Below are positions 11,144 to 21,653 of a stretch of DNA of 64,000 nucleotides, in pieces. The DNA lies in NCBI GenBank assembly GCA_031835245.1, contig JAVKOQ010000003.1, positions 137,501 through 201,500 of the forward strand, in the 5' to 3' direction. This stretch comes from Balamuthia mandrillaris (Eukaryota; Discosea; Longamoebia; Balamuthiidae). Within the stretch, counting starts at the first letter, position 1. Each line of letters starts with the position of its first letter. The translations under genes were made by a program, and so were the position numbers. The notes beneath the pieces were generated by a model, which made no database searches, was not told the DNA's origin, and was given only the letters and a program-made list of their open reading frames with translations.

Positions 11144-13707
11144 GTAGTAATAAGAAGTTTATTTGCTCTGAGAGCAACACCACACTATCTAAAAAGTAAG
11201 CATTGTACATACATAGTGTACTTTTACTTCTCTTACTCCCTCATCCTCAATGCCTTCCCAATTGTTATGTTAGTTCACAAGTGAAAGGTGTTGAATGTGC
11301 TTTCAGACTAACTTTGTATCATCTAGCTATCCTTTTCTTCCCCTTTTCCTCTCTTATCATTTCCTTACTTTTACATTACTTCCAAAGATTGATAAAATGC
11401 AGAAGAACTTCCATACTTCCAACTTGCTGTTGCTGTCCATAATCTCCAGACTCGTTTACAACTCTGCTTACAATGCTCCATCTCTTGAGCTCTGTTGCAT
11501 TTCTTTCCACTTGACAGGAGCTTTGTTGTACAGTCTTCTATAATCAGCTTTCTGACTTGTTCTTCATCTCTATTGTCCACATTCCAGATTCTAAAACGAT
11601 CTTCCCAAAGATTTGGACATCTTAATAGGAAGTGTTCTGCAGTTTCTTCCTCAGCATTGCATGCAGGGCACATACTGTCCTCTTCAGACTGCTGAATGGC
11701 TCCCCACTTTTTTCCAATGGGCAGTCCACCACAGCGAATAGCATTCATCAATAATTCCTTCCTTGGGTTGGTAATCACTAAGCTTCGTTGTTGTCCAACC
11801 AAACATCTTCCATTTGTCAAGAAGTTATGCCAAAGCCATGCTCTTGTTCCTCTTTCTCCTTCAACTGCATACTCTGCCTTGGCTACTTGAGTTAAGGTCC
11901 TCATCCTCTTGGCTTTCTTTTCAATGTCACTCATCCCTTCACTTCCCTCACCTTCTCTCTTCTCACCTTCCTCTTCCCTTGCTTGGCTTATCTCTTCCAG
12001 AAGCTCAAAGTGGCCATCTTGCCTCTCAGCATGGCGAATTACTGCTTGCCTTTCCAACTCACAGTAGGCCTTGATAGTCAACCAGCCCAATTCTGCTCTA
12101 CAAACCCCTGCCACAGTCCTTTGATGAACTTGCAATACACTTCTTGCTGTTTCATTCCACACAGCTTCGATCTTCTTCCACCATGATTTGGAAAGCTCTG
12201 TCATGCAAAGTCCATATGACAAGGTAGACTTGACAATGGCCTCTGCTGCAATCTGGGCAGTACGTGTACCCAGGCCTTGAGCAATGGCTCCTCGCTGCCT
12301 AAGGCTGTAGAGGGCTTGCTTGGCCTTGGTGATCCTCTCCTCGGCATGGGTTGTCCACTCACCACTTTCTTCAAACCACAGTCCCAGATACTTGGCCTCC
12401 TTCACACGTTTCACAGCCTCCCCCTTTAGTCTCCACTCTTGGAAGCAAGCCTTCTTTCCTTGTACTAGCACCACTGATTTCTTTGCATTGAACTGAAGTC
12501 CCAGAGCATTCACTGCCTCCACTGCCACATTCAGTCTTCTTTGAAGCTCAAAAGGATCGCTGGCCACCACTGCCAAATCATCTGCAAACAACAAGCAAAC
12601 ATTCCTTGCTTTATCTCCTCTGCCACCCGTAGCTTTCTTGCCACCACGTCAATATACACATTGAATAAGAAGGGAGACAAAACTCCTCCTTGCTTAACTC
12701 CTCTTTCTACCAGAAATTCCTCAGAGAGTTGCCCATTCATGCAAATGACACTTGTCATACCACAGTACCACTCTGCAATGATGCCCACTGCTGCCTCTTC
12801 TGCTCCTCTTTTGCACAATGTCCTTGCCAGTATGTTATGGTCAAGCATGTCATATGCTTTGCTGATATCCAACAGAGCAATATAAGTACATTCTTTGCTT
12901 CTCTTCATCAGGCATTTCTTCAACCGCCACACTTGATCCATGACTCCTCTTCCTTTTCTAAATCAGCCCTGGCAATCACTTATCCACCCTTGCTCTCTTG
13001 CTTGCATGTTCAACTGCACCAAGATAGCTCCCTCAAACACCTTGGCTGCATTGCATAGGAGGGTAATTCCTCTATAGTTTGCTGGGTTCTGGGGATCTCC
13101 TGCCTTATGCAATGGGATAACCACCCCTTGTTTCCACTCCTTGGGGAACACGCCTTGGTTCTCAATGGCCTTGATCAGTGTCCAAGTTGCGTCTTGCACA
13201 TGTTTACCTCTATACTTCATCATTTCCCCATCAATATTATCCACTCCAGGTGCTTTGCCCACCCTCAATCTTTTCCTTCATGCAAGATTAAAGCTCTCCT
13301 TCTTAAGCCAGTTGCTGCCAGACCAAGACAGTCCTTCTGGACCTGCTTCCTCTCGATGCAAGCTCCTGATGGAAGAATCCTTCCTTCCCAGCTTTGCCCA
13401 ATGTTCCTTGAAGGCGGCCATGGTGCTTAATAACAGCTTTGGGCTCTGCTCTACGCTTTGCCACTATCCTCCACATGTTGCCAATCCATTTCTGCATTTC
13501 CTTGATGTTCTCTTGTCTCTTCCACTTCATCCAGTCCCTTTTGTTGGCTCTCCACAACTTCACAAACCTTTTCCTAAGTTCCACAAAATCCTCTCTGGCC
13601 TTTCCATCATGCTTTCCTTCTCTCCGCCACTGAGCATGAGCTTTCACCACCTGCTTGTTCAAGGATGTTAACTCTGCCCTCCACCATGGCTTCCTTGCCC
13701 TGCTTGT
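11144..13707 (-). mobile_element. Young 5'-truncated LINE with reverse transcriptase
   Basis: A non-LTR retrotransposon inserted on the minus strand. A 14-bp target-site duplication, aaccaggacactta, lies at 11130-11143 and 13708-13721. Coding parts in order: linker before RT (KPWWRAELTSL), RT with GKAPGVDNIDGEM, VIPLHKAGDPQNPANYRGITLL, LLDISKAYDMLDHN, GVKQGGVLSPFLFNVY and LFADDLAVVA, a thumb region (AKYLGLWFEESGEW), and a Cys-His knuckle (CPACNAEEETAEHFLLRC). The 3' UTR ends in a short TAC repeat. No endonuclease domain remains. The RT frame has a stop near 12962 (in the GFRKGRG block) and a frame change near 12560-12590, so this copy is not autonomous. The near-perfect duplication suggests recent insertion. 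Confidence 0.92.
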
Positions 13708-13721
13708 AACCAGGACACTTA

Positions 13722-13757
13722 TTTTCCTCTTCAAACTACTGAATGGATTTCCACTTT
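13722..13757 (-). mobile_element. Older LINE copy, upstream remnant
   Basis: Short stretch matching the younger LINE around 11675-11710 (cctcttca-act-ctgaatgg...ccactttt). Together with 10745-11129 it is the host copy into which the younger LINE inserted. Confidence 0.65.
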
Positions 13758-14175
13758 TTGGCTATTTATCACAATGAGGTCAGTTTGCAAGGGGCTGGTT
13801 AGATTGATGGCAATATGCTCAAAAGGAAAGGTATCATTGATGGACTTGAAAGAGTGGGAAGAGATATTGATCAGGAGGCGAAGGGCAGCTGCAATGAAGT
13901 GGGACATGACAGCCTGAACATGCTTGATGCCAAAAGGTGTGCTCACAAACTTGAGTCATATGCCATACCATGTGCAGGTAAGTTTTTTCTAATGTGGTGG
14001 ATAGACTAAAATTTGGTTGTAGGACCAGATGAGGTCCAAGAGGGTAGCCCATTTGAGGCCTAGAGCTCATGTGATGAGGACCTTGGTGTCTTTGAGCAGG
14101 TACTCATCGTCAGCAAGGAGAGGGTTAATGTCATCAGGGTCAATACAGATCCTGACTTTTGACCATTTTCTGTGT
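13757..14175 (-). mobile_element. Fossil Ty3-like reverse transcriptase fragment
   Basis: On the minus strand, pieces of an LTR-class (Ty3/mdg4 or pararetrovirus-like) reverse transcriptase can be read: a VRICIDPDDINPLL-type start, a TLLDLIWSYNQI segment, TPFGIKHVQAVMS, and an FEHIAINLTSPLQ...VINSQKVEI segment. The piece is broken in several places and short. It abuts the old LINE remnant. It looks old. No long terminal repeats were seen, so the family assignment rests only on these motifs. Confidence 0.6.
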
Positions 14176-15003
14176 TTGTCCTTTTCCAAAGATCTTCAAC
14201 TGTAGCTGCTCCCTCCTGGGTTTTCCTCACCATGGCCTTTCATTCCTCTCCTTTGCAGAAATGCTTACACCTGCATTTGTACTCCCTCTACCTCCTCTTA
14301 TGATCTTCTTCAAGTAGGACTTCATTTCCAACCTTTCATCCAAACCTTGTTGCAATTATCTGCTGAATCCTTCAACTCCACCTCCTCTAAAGGCTGATGA
14401 TCAGTCCATGCTTGCCACTCATCACCTGCTACCTTCCTATTCATCTCTGTGCTACTACATAGTCCACAATGTGCTTTCGTTTTCCAGCTTTCCATGTGAA
14501 CACTGGTGTTTCCTCTTCAAGCTGATGCATTGAGAGGACCAGCCTCTTGAAAGACTCTACTAACACTTGAACTTGTGTTGAACTTGAAAACAGAGCTTTT
14601 TACCTGGGTGAATGGACCCTTTCTTAGTTGTGTTCATAACTTGTGCTGTCTTCATGAGCCCATTTCTTGCAATGGTCAATTGCACAAATTGCTTGGTGAC
14701 AAAGCACTTGTCGGCAAGCCTTACAACGGTGAACTCTCTCTTTTGTTGTTTGAGTTCAATCAAGAGATGGTGGTCATCGAGTTGAAGTGAAACAAGCCAT
14801 AGGGCAACTAAAAACTTCAACTGCTTAGATCACATGGCACCACCATAGAGAGGACCACATTTCTTGTTAAGTAAGTTGTGTGTTTGGTAAACTTAGACGA
14901 CATAAGACAACAACAACAACAACATAAGACAACATTAGACAACAATATAAGCAACACTACTTTTATTTCTTTTCCAGTTGCCTTCAAGTTCCTCCTGAGT
15001 ATA
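14176..15003. other. AT-rich region without clear gene
   Basis: A minus-strand open frame at 14560-14820 (LADKCFVTKQFVQLTIARNG) could be a further decayed piece of the neighbouring fossil element, but no motif proves it. Nothing else is recognised. Confidence 0.4.
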
Positions 15004-15016
15004 TATATAAGGTTTT

Positions 15017-15300
15017 TAGGAAGTATGGAAGTTCTTCTGCATTTTATCAATCTTTGGAAGTAATGTAAAAGTAAGGAAATGATAAGAAAGGAAAAGGGGA
15101 AGAAAAGGATAGCTAGATGATACAAAGTTAGTCTGAAAGCTCATTCAACACCTTTCACTTGTGAACTAACATAACAATTGGGAAGGCATTGAGGATGAGG
15201 GAGTAAGAGCAGTAAGAGTACACTATGTATGTACAATGCTTACTTTTTAGATAGTGTGGTGTTGCTCCTAGAGCAAATAAACTTCTTATTACTACTACTA
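15017..15300 (+). mobile_element. Short LINE 3'-end copy with target-site duplication
   Basis: A 284-bp copy of the 3' end of the 11144-13707 LINE, in the opposite orientation, with only a handful of mismatches by eye. It ends in the TAC-type tail. The 13-bp duplication tatataaggtttt lies at 15004-15016 and 15301-15313. This is a heavily 5'-truncated, recent insertion. Confidence 0.9.
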
Positions 15301-15385
15301 TATATAAGGTTTTACTTTTGTCTGAGGCAAACAAAATAATCAGTCTTCCAATAAAGATTCGAAGGTCATTTATTCTCACTAATCA

Positions 15386-15905
15386 GCTTCTGGAAGAGAA
15401 AAGCCAAGCAAGGGAAGAGGAAGGTGAGAAGAGAGAAGGTGAGGGAAGTGAAGGGATGAGTGACATTGAAAAGAAAGCCAAGAGGATGAGGACCTTAACT
15501 CAAGTAGCCAAGGCAGAGTATGCAGTTGAAGGAGAAAGAGGAACAAGAGCATGGCTTTGGCATAACTTCTTGACAAATGAAAGATGTTTGGTTGGACAAC
15601 AACAGAGCTTAGTGATTACCAACCCAAGGAAGGAATTATTGATGAATGCTATTCGCTGTGGAATTAATGTAAAAGTAAGGAAATGATAAAAGAGGAAAAG
15701 GGAAAGGAAAGAATAGCTAGATGATACAAAGTTAGTCTGAAAGCACATTCAACACCTTTCACTTGTGAACTAACATAACAATTGGGAAGGCATTGAGGAT
15801 GAGGGAGTAAGAAAAGTAAGAGTACACTAAGTATATACAATGCTTACTTTTTATGTATAGGTTGGTGTTGCTCTCAGAGCAAATAAACTTCTTATTACTA
15901 CTACT
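15386..15905 (+). mobile_element. Internally deleted LINE copy
   Basis: The first 280 bp match the coding part of the LINE (antisense to 11738-12000; reads QAREEEGEKREGEG and RAWLWHNFLTNERCLVGQQ). At 15663 the sequence jumps directly into the 3' UTR (taatgtaaaagtaagg), omitting about 350 bp present in the longer copy. The tail is a TAC repeat. The flanks attctcactaatca (15372-15385) and attctcaccaatca (15906-15919) form a 14-bp duplication with one mismatch. It is recent and non-autonomous. Confidence 0.9.
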
Positions 15906-15990
15906 ATTCTCACCAATCAAATGGCCTGTGTGCCACCTTGCTTTTGAACTGCAATTGATATTATCACCAAATCAGAGAAATAAAGAAAAC

Positions 15991-18501
15991 ATGACTATGA
16001 TTGGGTTATGGTTGTTGCTGGTAGTTTTGGTGGGGCTGTTAGGACAGGGATCAACTTTGCATTTAAGGCATCCACATTGCCAGTGTCTATCTTGCAGAGC
16101 AGGATGTCCAGCGCTCTTTGCTGATAACAAGTACTTTCAACCCTTCCAACATTGACAGTTTGCAGCACTTGATGATCAAGAAACAGTTACATTATTTTTT
16201 GTTAACAAAAAACACTAAAGTGTGACATTAAAAAACTCAGGAGGTCATTTGTTATGGTATGGAGAATGAGCTGCCTTGCACTCAGGAGCAACAACTGACT
16301 AGGCATGGGACAAGAACTTAATGGGCAACTACTCCACCACTCTAAGCTTGAATACCATCGCTTTGGGCCAAGGCTCTCCTTCCAGCAGCCTTGCTAGTGC
16401 GATTTCTGTTGTCTGCCATCATTATAACCTATAACCCCCCTTCTCTTCTGTCTTCTTTGTGCAGATAACAGTGGTTCATTGCTTGTACTTGGTGCTGGAT
16501 CCTTTGCATTTGGCTTTTGTATGCTCTTTGTCTCTCTGTCTATCTCTGTCTCTGTCCCTGTCCTCATATAGTTTTTTTTTTCCTGATTTTGCCACAATGA
16601 GCACAGCCAACAAAGGGAACATCACAACCTGGACAGAAGCTGCTGGTTCACTTGCTAGGGGCCAATGTGAAACATTGACAAGAATTAGTAGCTCAGTTAG
16701 ATTGATGCACAATCTGTGTCTTACTTCCTTTTATGTTTATACTGTGACTAAGGGGAGTGAAATCTCAACTAGTGCATTTTCAATGGGTTCTGTTGCCATT
16801 GGGCAAGGTGAGTTGTCAACAAACATTACTCACTGTTTTGCACCTTGCTTTTTTTATATGTTTCTGTTTTGTTGTTCTTAGCTAAGAATGGTACATTTAC
16901 ACTGAATGGTTCAAACGTGGCTTATTGGCCATGGGTTTAAGTATGCTGTTGGAAAACCAACAATTTGTGTCATTTTGACTTCCTGTTGACACTTTCCCTG
17001 GATACCTCGAATTCTCTCACCCCTTTTTATTTTCCCTTTTTCCTCATGACACACTCAAAGCACACACTTTGGTCCACACCTCTTTTCTTGTGAATAAACC
17101 CAGAGTCACTTACATGCCGTCCCTTTCTTGATCCACAGGGTTTATCCCCCATCAACAATGCCTTTGCCATTCCTAAATAATCATTTTTTCAGTAACTAAT
17201 GGGGGTATAATTTCAGCAAGTAGGTTTAAGTTCACAACGTTTGCCCTTGGCTATGTGTATATTTAACCTGTTTCCAAATGCATTTATGTTGTATTTGTTT
17301 TAGCTAGTAACAATGGTGAAATTACAACTGGGAGTAAAAATACTGAGCTTGGCAATAGGAGTAGGTAAGTTAGTTCCATATTGTAAGTCTGATAACATAA
17401 TTGATAATATGTTTTTACTGTCTTTTTTTTAGTAATTAAAGGTGATGAAATATTCACTACACTCTCTGGCAGGTATTCCAGGGTTTCAGTTGCCATTGAC
17501 TGGGGGTAAGTTTTTGCTAATTTGGTGTGCATATTGAGGGTATAGTAGACTGAAGTAATCTATTATTCTTTGTCAGCCAGAGATGGCAGGATTCAGAGTG
17601 GTGAAGAGGCTTCTGGTTCATTGGCCATTGGTTTTGGTTGGTTAAAAGTATTGTTGCTGTATTAAATGAAACACTCATTTCTTAATAGCCAATCATAGAA
17701 TAATTGAAACAAGGTACTGTGCAGGTAGTTCTAGTTGCTATTGGCAATGGTGAGTATTGGAGTGTAGACCAGCAATGATTGTTTTCATGTTTCTTGCAAC
17801 TGCAGCTGATGTGGTAAAATCTGCACTGGTGAGGAAGCAATGGGATCATTTTCCTTTGAACATGATGAGTTGTTGAATGTGGTTTCAAATGAATGTTATT
17901 GCATGAGGGATAATTATTATTATTATCAGCATATAATGGTACCATTGCAAGTTTTGGTTCAGGCTCATTGGCTGGTGGCTTTGCTGGTTTGACTATCTTT
18001 TTTGTGACCAGGAATCATCTATTCCTACTGTCCCTTTCATCAACTCTTCCTTTCCCTATCTGATAAGCAAACAATTTGTAGGACCTGATGAGATAGTAAG
18101 AGCTTCAGGTACTGGGTCTGTTGCGTTTGGAGTGAATGTGGCAGCAAAGAAAATAGCAGAAGTTACCTTTGGGGTTTGTAACAATGCTATCTTGGGTGCT
18201 ATTTTTTTCCATTGGCACCAGCATACTTTCTGAGGATAGAGCGTGTACCTCTTGCTTGAATGCCTTGGTTATAGATGCTTCTGGCAACCTGTATGTTTGA
18301 GGAAACTTGTTCCTGGATGGTTCTGTGATAGTTATTGATTTAATGGAGAGGCACACCAAAGAATCTCCTTTTCCCAGCAATGCCACTGAAGAAGCAACAA
18401 CAAACTGTGACATTCAAGTGGCTGAATTGGAAAAGAAAGTGGAAATGCTTCAAAAATGGCTGAAAGAGTTATCCAAAGTGAAATTCATGAGTATGTTTTG
18501 A
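15991..18501 (+). pseudogene. Secreted multi-exon protein of GSxAxG repeats, apparently decayed
   Basis: An N-terminal signal peptide (MTMIGLWLLLVVLVGLLG) and a Cys-rich segment (HCQCLSCRAGC) open the gene. About eleven small exons follow, each bounded by AG/GT sites and most coding one repeat of about 20 residues, roughly A-x-N/D-G-x-I-x-T-G-x-x-A-x-G-S-L/V-A-I-G-x-G. Clear units begin near 16465 (GAGSFAFGF), 16607 (EAAGSLARG), 16753 (SMGSVAIGQG), 17433 (RVSVAIDWG), 17577 (EEASGSLAIGFG), 17930 (GSGSLAGGF) and 18082 (GTGSVAFGV). The last exon has LNALVIDASGNLYV, LFLDGSVIVID and a short coiled coil (VAELEKKVEMLQKWLKEL). This resembles left-handed beta-roll heads of YadA-type adhesins and tail-fibre ends. 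Units near 16882, 17304 and 17806 change frame, and a TGA interrupts the last exon near 18298, so it is probably a pseudogene. No named family was recognised. Confidence 0.55.
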
Positions 18502-18744
18502 GTTTGGAGAAAAGAAAATGAGAAGGATTAAAAATACAACCAAAAATCGCTTAGAGGAGAGGCCAACATGATTGTTGATATGGTTGTGAGTGTCAACTTC
18601 ACCATTAAAAGGCCTTCTGTGTTGCCTTTTTCTTTGTTGTCCACAGACTGATTAGACAGCATAAACCTCTCTGAGATTCATGCATGCCAAGCGGACTATG
18701 ACAATCTCTTGGTCAAACAGACTAGCGATGCTTCTTACATGCTG

Positions 18745-18828
18745 TTAGCATTGCTGGTCAGAAGCCCACTATTGTATTTTCAGGGGTTGGTGTGCACATC
18801 AGACGACGAAAACAGAACAGAAACAGCC
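18745..18828 (-). pseudogene. Copied fragment of the DHAD gene
   Basis: This stretch matches DHAD around 8158-8248 in the same orientation. It shares ggtcag-a--cccactattgtat-tttcagggg, a gtgtgca block and gaaaacagaacaga, with small gaps. In DHAD the segment spans the predicted intron 1/exon 2 boundary, so the copy arose from genomic DNA, not from spliced mRNA. Confidence 0.65.
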
Positions 18829-18878
18829 AAAGAAACACAGCTTTTACTACTATTAAAAGTTCAAATAATCACAAAAGT

Positions 18879-21169
18879 TCAAATCCTTATAGTGTTGCTT
18901 TTACAAAGGAAGCCGTCATAATACTTGTTTGCAAAGAGGCGAACTTCATAAAGACCAGGAGTTGTACAGGATTTGAAAGTTAGCTCTTCCAGGCCAGAGG
19001 CAAGGTACTTGTATTTCCTGTACATTTTGTTATCCTGCTCCTCCACACGGTATATGCCAATCCACACGTAGTCAGTCGTAGGGTCAACAGTAGCAACCTT
19101 ACACCTGACCTTCATGCAAGATCCATCTGCTTCAAAATCAACTGAATCCTCCCCACGAACCAAAGCAGTACAACGGGCAACAGGGTAATATCTTCGCTCT
19201 GGGAAAAGACGGAATTCCCAGCAGCCGGTTTTAGGGACTGAAAAGGAGAGAACATGGTCCACAGCGGAGGAAACCCATTGATAGGTCTTATATGCACTGT
19301 GAGGCGCGTTGGAATCATCGTAGAGGGCTACCCAAGCATTCGGATACATGTTGCCAGAGAGATGCTCCACCCGAACGTCAACGCTTAACTGGGCTTGCTC
19401 TGCCTCCAGAGCGGGGTGCTGAGCGGCAGTCAAAGTGTAGACAGGACCAACGGAGACGGGGTTGGAGGTCGCCACAAGCTTGTAGCTCTTGTTGGAGAAA
19501 TAGCGAAACACGTAGCGGCCGAGCTTGGGCGCAGGGAATACGATGCTGCCCTGTTTCTGTACTTTGCCAATCCAGTTGTAGGTGTAGTAGCCCTTCACAG
19601 AAGGAGAAGCAGCGCCCTCAGGCCAAGAGTACATCCCCACCCAATCGGAAGTAGTTACCTCGCAGGAAGCGTCCCAGCTAACCCTGATCTTGCCTCCTTT
19701 GTCCAGACGCTCAGGCGTGGCCGTTAGCACAAAGCCATCAGCAAGGTCCTCATCCTGTTTGCCGGCAGGAGCAACTATCGAGCTTTGCAAAGAATCCTCT
19801 ACGGGGCTTGCTCCTTGCTGTTGTTGTGGAGACGCTCCAGCAGGCTCCTCTTCCTCGTCAACAAATGGGGCGGCCTGCATCTTGTCGATCATCTTGCGTG
19901 TCAGTGGGATCATGCCCGGCAAGCCAGGTAAATCCTCCGGACCAAAACGCAATTTGTTTTCCAATTCTTGCCGGAAAATTGAGTGTGGGTTTATTTCAAG
20001 GGCCACCTCGGCGGTTTGAACTTGGATAAGTTCGGTCAGCTCCTTGCCCAAGATCGCTGAGCGAAGAAGAAACTTCTCCTCATCTTCCTTTTCCTTTCCT
20101 TTGTCTTCCTTGATATGATGAATGGGAGAGTTTGCTTTCGTCTCTTGTTGTATTTTGGCTAACTCTGCCATGGCACTTCGAATATCCCAGTTTGTGTCAT
20201 TCAGCACCGTGAGTACTTGCTCTCCCGTTACCGCCTGTTGGGGACAGAGATCGATGTTCATCAATTAGCGTACAAAAAATATGTCTTTGATCTTGTGAGA
20301 GAGAAAGGTACAAGCGCAAAGAGGAAGTAAGAGCTTACCGGGTAAAGTCGCAAAAGTCTCTCTTTCTTTCTCTTCTCCGTGAGTCGCAGGAGCTCGTTGC
20401 TGGCAGAAGGAACATCCATATCAGCAGCTTCCAAGGTAGCCACAACCTCCTCTTCTTCCACATATTCCTCGAACCTATCGCGACCATAAAGCACGATGTC
20501 GCATCAAAAAGTAAGAAAGAGTACTCGTGATTAAAAGAAACACACATACCTCTCTTTGAGGGTGTCTATTTTAAGTTGTCGTTCCAAGGCCATTTGTCTT
20601 TTAATGAGTTCTTTTTCTTCATGCTTTTGTTTGGCTTCGTTCTCCCTCTGCTCTCGTTCGTTCATCAACGCTAACAGCTGGTCAACAGTTGCATCCACGT
20701 CACCTTCGTTTTGATCGAGGTAAGCTTGAACTTCTTCTTCGGGTATGTTGGAAAAAAGTTGACGTAAGAAGGTTTTTGCTTTCTTTGAGGCCTCTTCCTT
20801 CAGTTGAAGTCTCTCTGCCTCTCGCTTTTTAAGGGCCTCTTCGCGAGCAAGTTTTCTTTCTTTCTCACGATGTTCCTCGACCGCAGCAAAGAGTGGAAGG
20901 ATAGCGCGTTCTGAGTCCCAGTCATTTTCGACCAAGCTGCGGACGATGACTTCCTTTCCAAGCAGGGGAAATGTTTGTTGGAGTTCCGCAACCATTCTTT
21001 CCTGTGTGCGCTGTTTTTCCTCGTCAGCTGCTGCTTGCGACATCCCAGAGGCAAGCTCCAACGCTCTTTCCTTATCCCCTTCACACTGGCGAAGAACATC
21101 ACCCCAAAGGCTGGCAGAGAGGTCTTCAGTGGGAGGGACTGGAGTAGACTTGTTGAATAGGCGTTGCAT
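18879..21169 (-). CDS. CUE-like domains plus three SKICH-like beta domains
   Basis: Exons 21169-20550, 20474-20339 and 20234-18879 join in phase to give 703 aa. The first 280 residues hold several short three-helix units of CUE/UBA type, for example LQQTFPLLGKEVIVRSLVENDWDSERAI-type (about 60-97), FLRQLFSNIPEEEVQAYLDQNEGDVDATV-type (about 135-170) and VLTVLNDTNWDIRSAMAEL (about 255-275), separated by a charged coiled coil. After an acidic linker, residues about 420-703 are three repeats of about 95 residues with SDWVGMYSW, NAWVALYDD and YVWIGIYRV and paired endings YVFRYF, WEFRLF and YEVRLF. These are SKICH/CBM-like beta sandwiches as in TAX1BP1 and CALCOCO. Such proteins link ubiquitin to membranes or autophagy; a ubiquitin-binding adaptor role is inferred. 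Confidence 0.85.
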
Positions 21170-21653
21170 GGCTTCCCAGATCGTACGAAATCAAAAAAAA
21201 AAAAGGGTGTTGACGGCCGGGTGCAAGCTTTGCTACAAACTTCTTGTGTGGGTGATAAGTGGAGGGGAAAAAAAAGGTTTCCTCCTCTTTCGGCCGCTGC
21301 TACTGCTATGTCTTTTCTGCTGCTTGCTTGCTTGCTGTGGTAGGTGGTGGTGGTGGTACGTTGACGTTGACAAGTAGACAAGCAACAAAGGAAAAGAAAG
21401 GGAAACAACAACAAATGGTTGGTTGGTTGGTTGGTTTTTGGGATGTGCGGGCAACGAAAGTTCCAAAACGAAAATTCCGCGAACACATAGGTCCCCCTCA
21501 GATTTCGGGCGGTTTTCGCCAAGTGGTCTTCCCACGACGACATGAGATCAAACAATATTTCTTAGCACGACAGATTTTCTCAACGAAGCGCCGTGGTGGT
21601 GGTGGTGGACTCCTCCGTTCTTTCCGACCGGTATTGTTCCATTTGGCGGCAGC
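21170..21653. promoter_or_regulatory. Shared upstream region, CUE/SKICH and acyltransferase
   Basis: 484 bp lie between two diverging start codons. The stretch has low-complexity purine/GGT runs (21340-21435, ttggttggttggttgg) and no convincing open frame. A two-way promoter is inferred from position. Confidence 0.35.

Noticed and set aside
14560-14820. Minus-strand frame as a protein gene
   Set aside because: No motif, no splice partner, and it lies next to fossil element sequence; left as unexplained.
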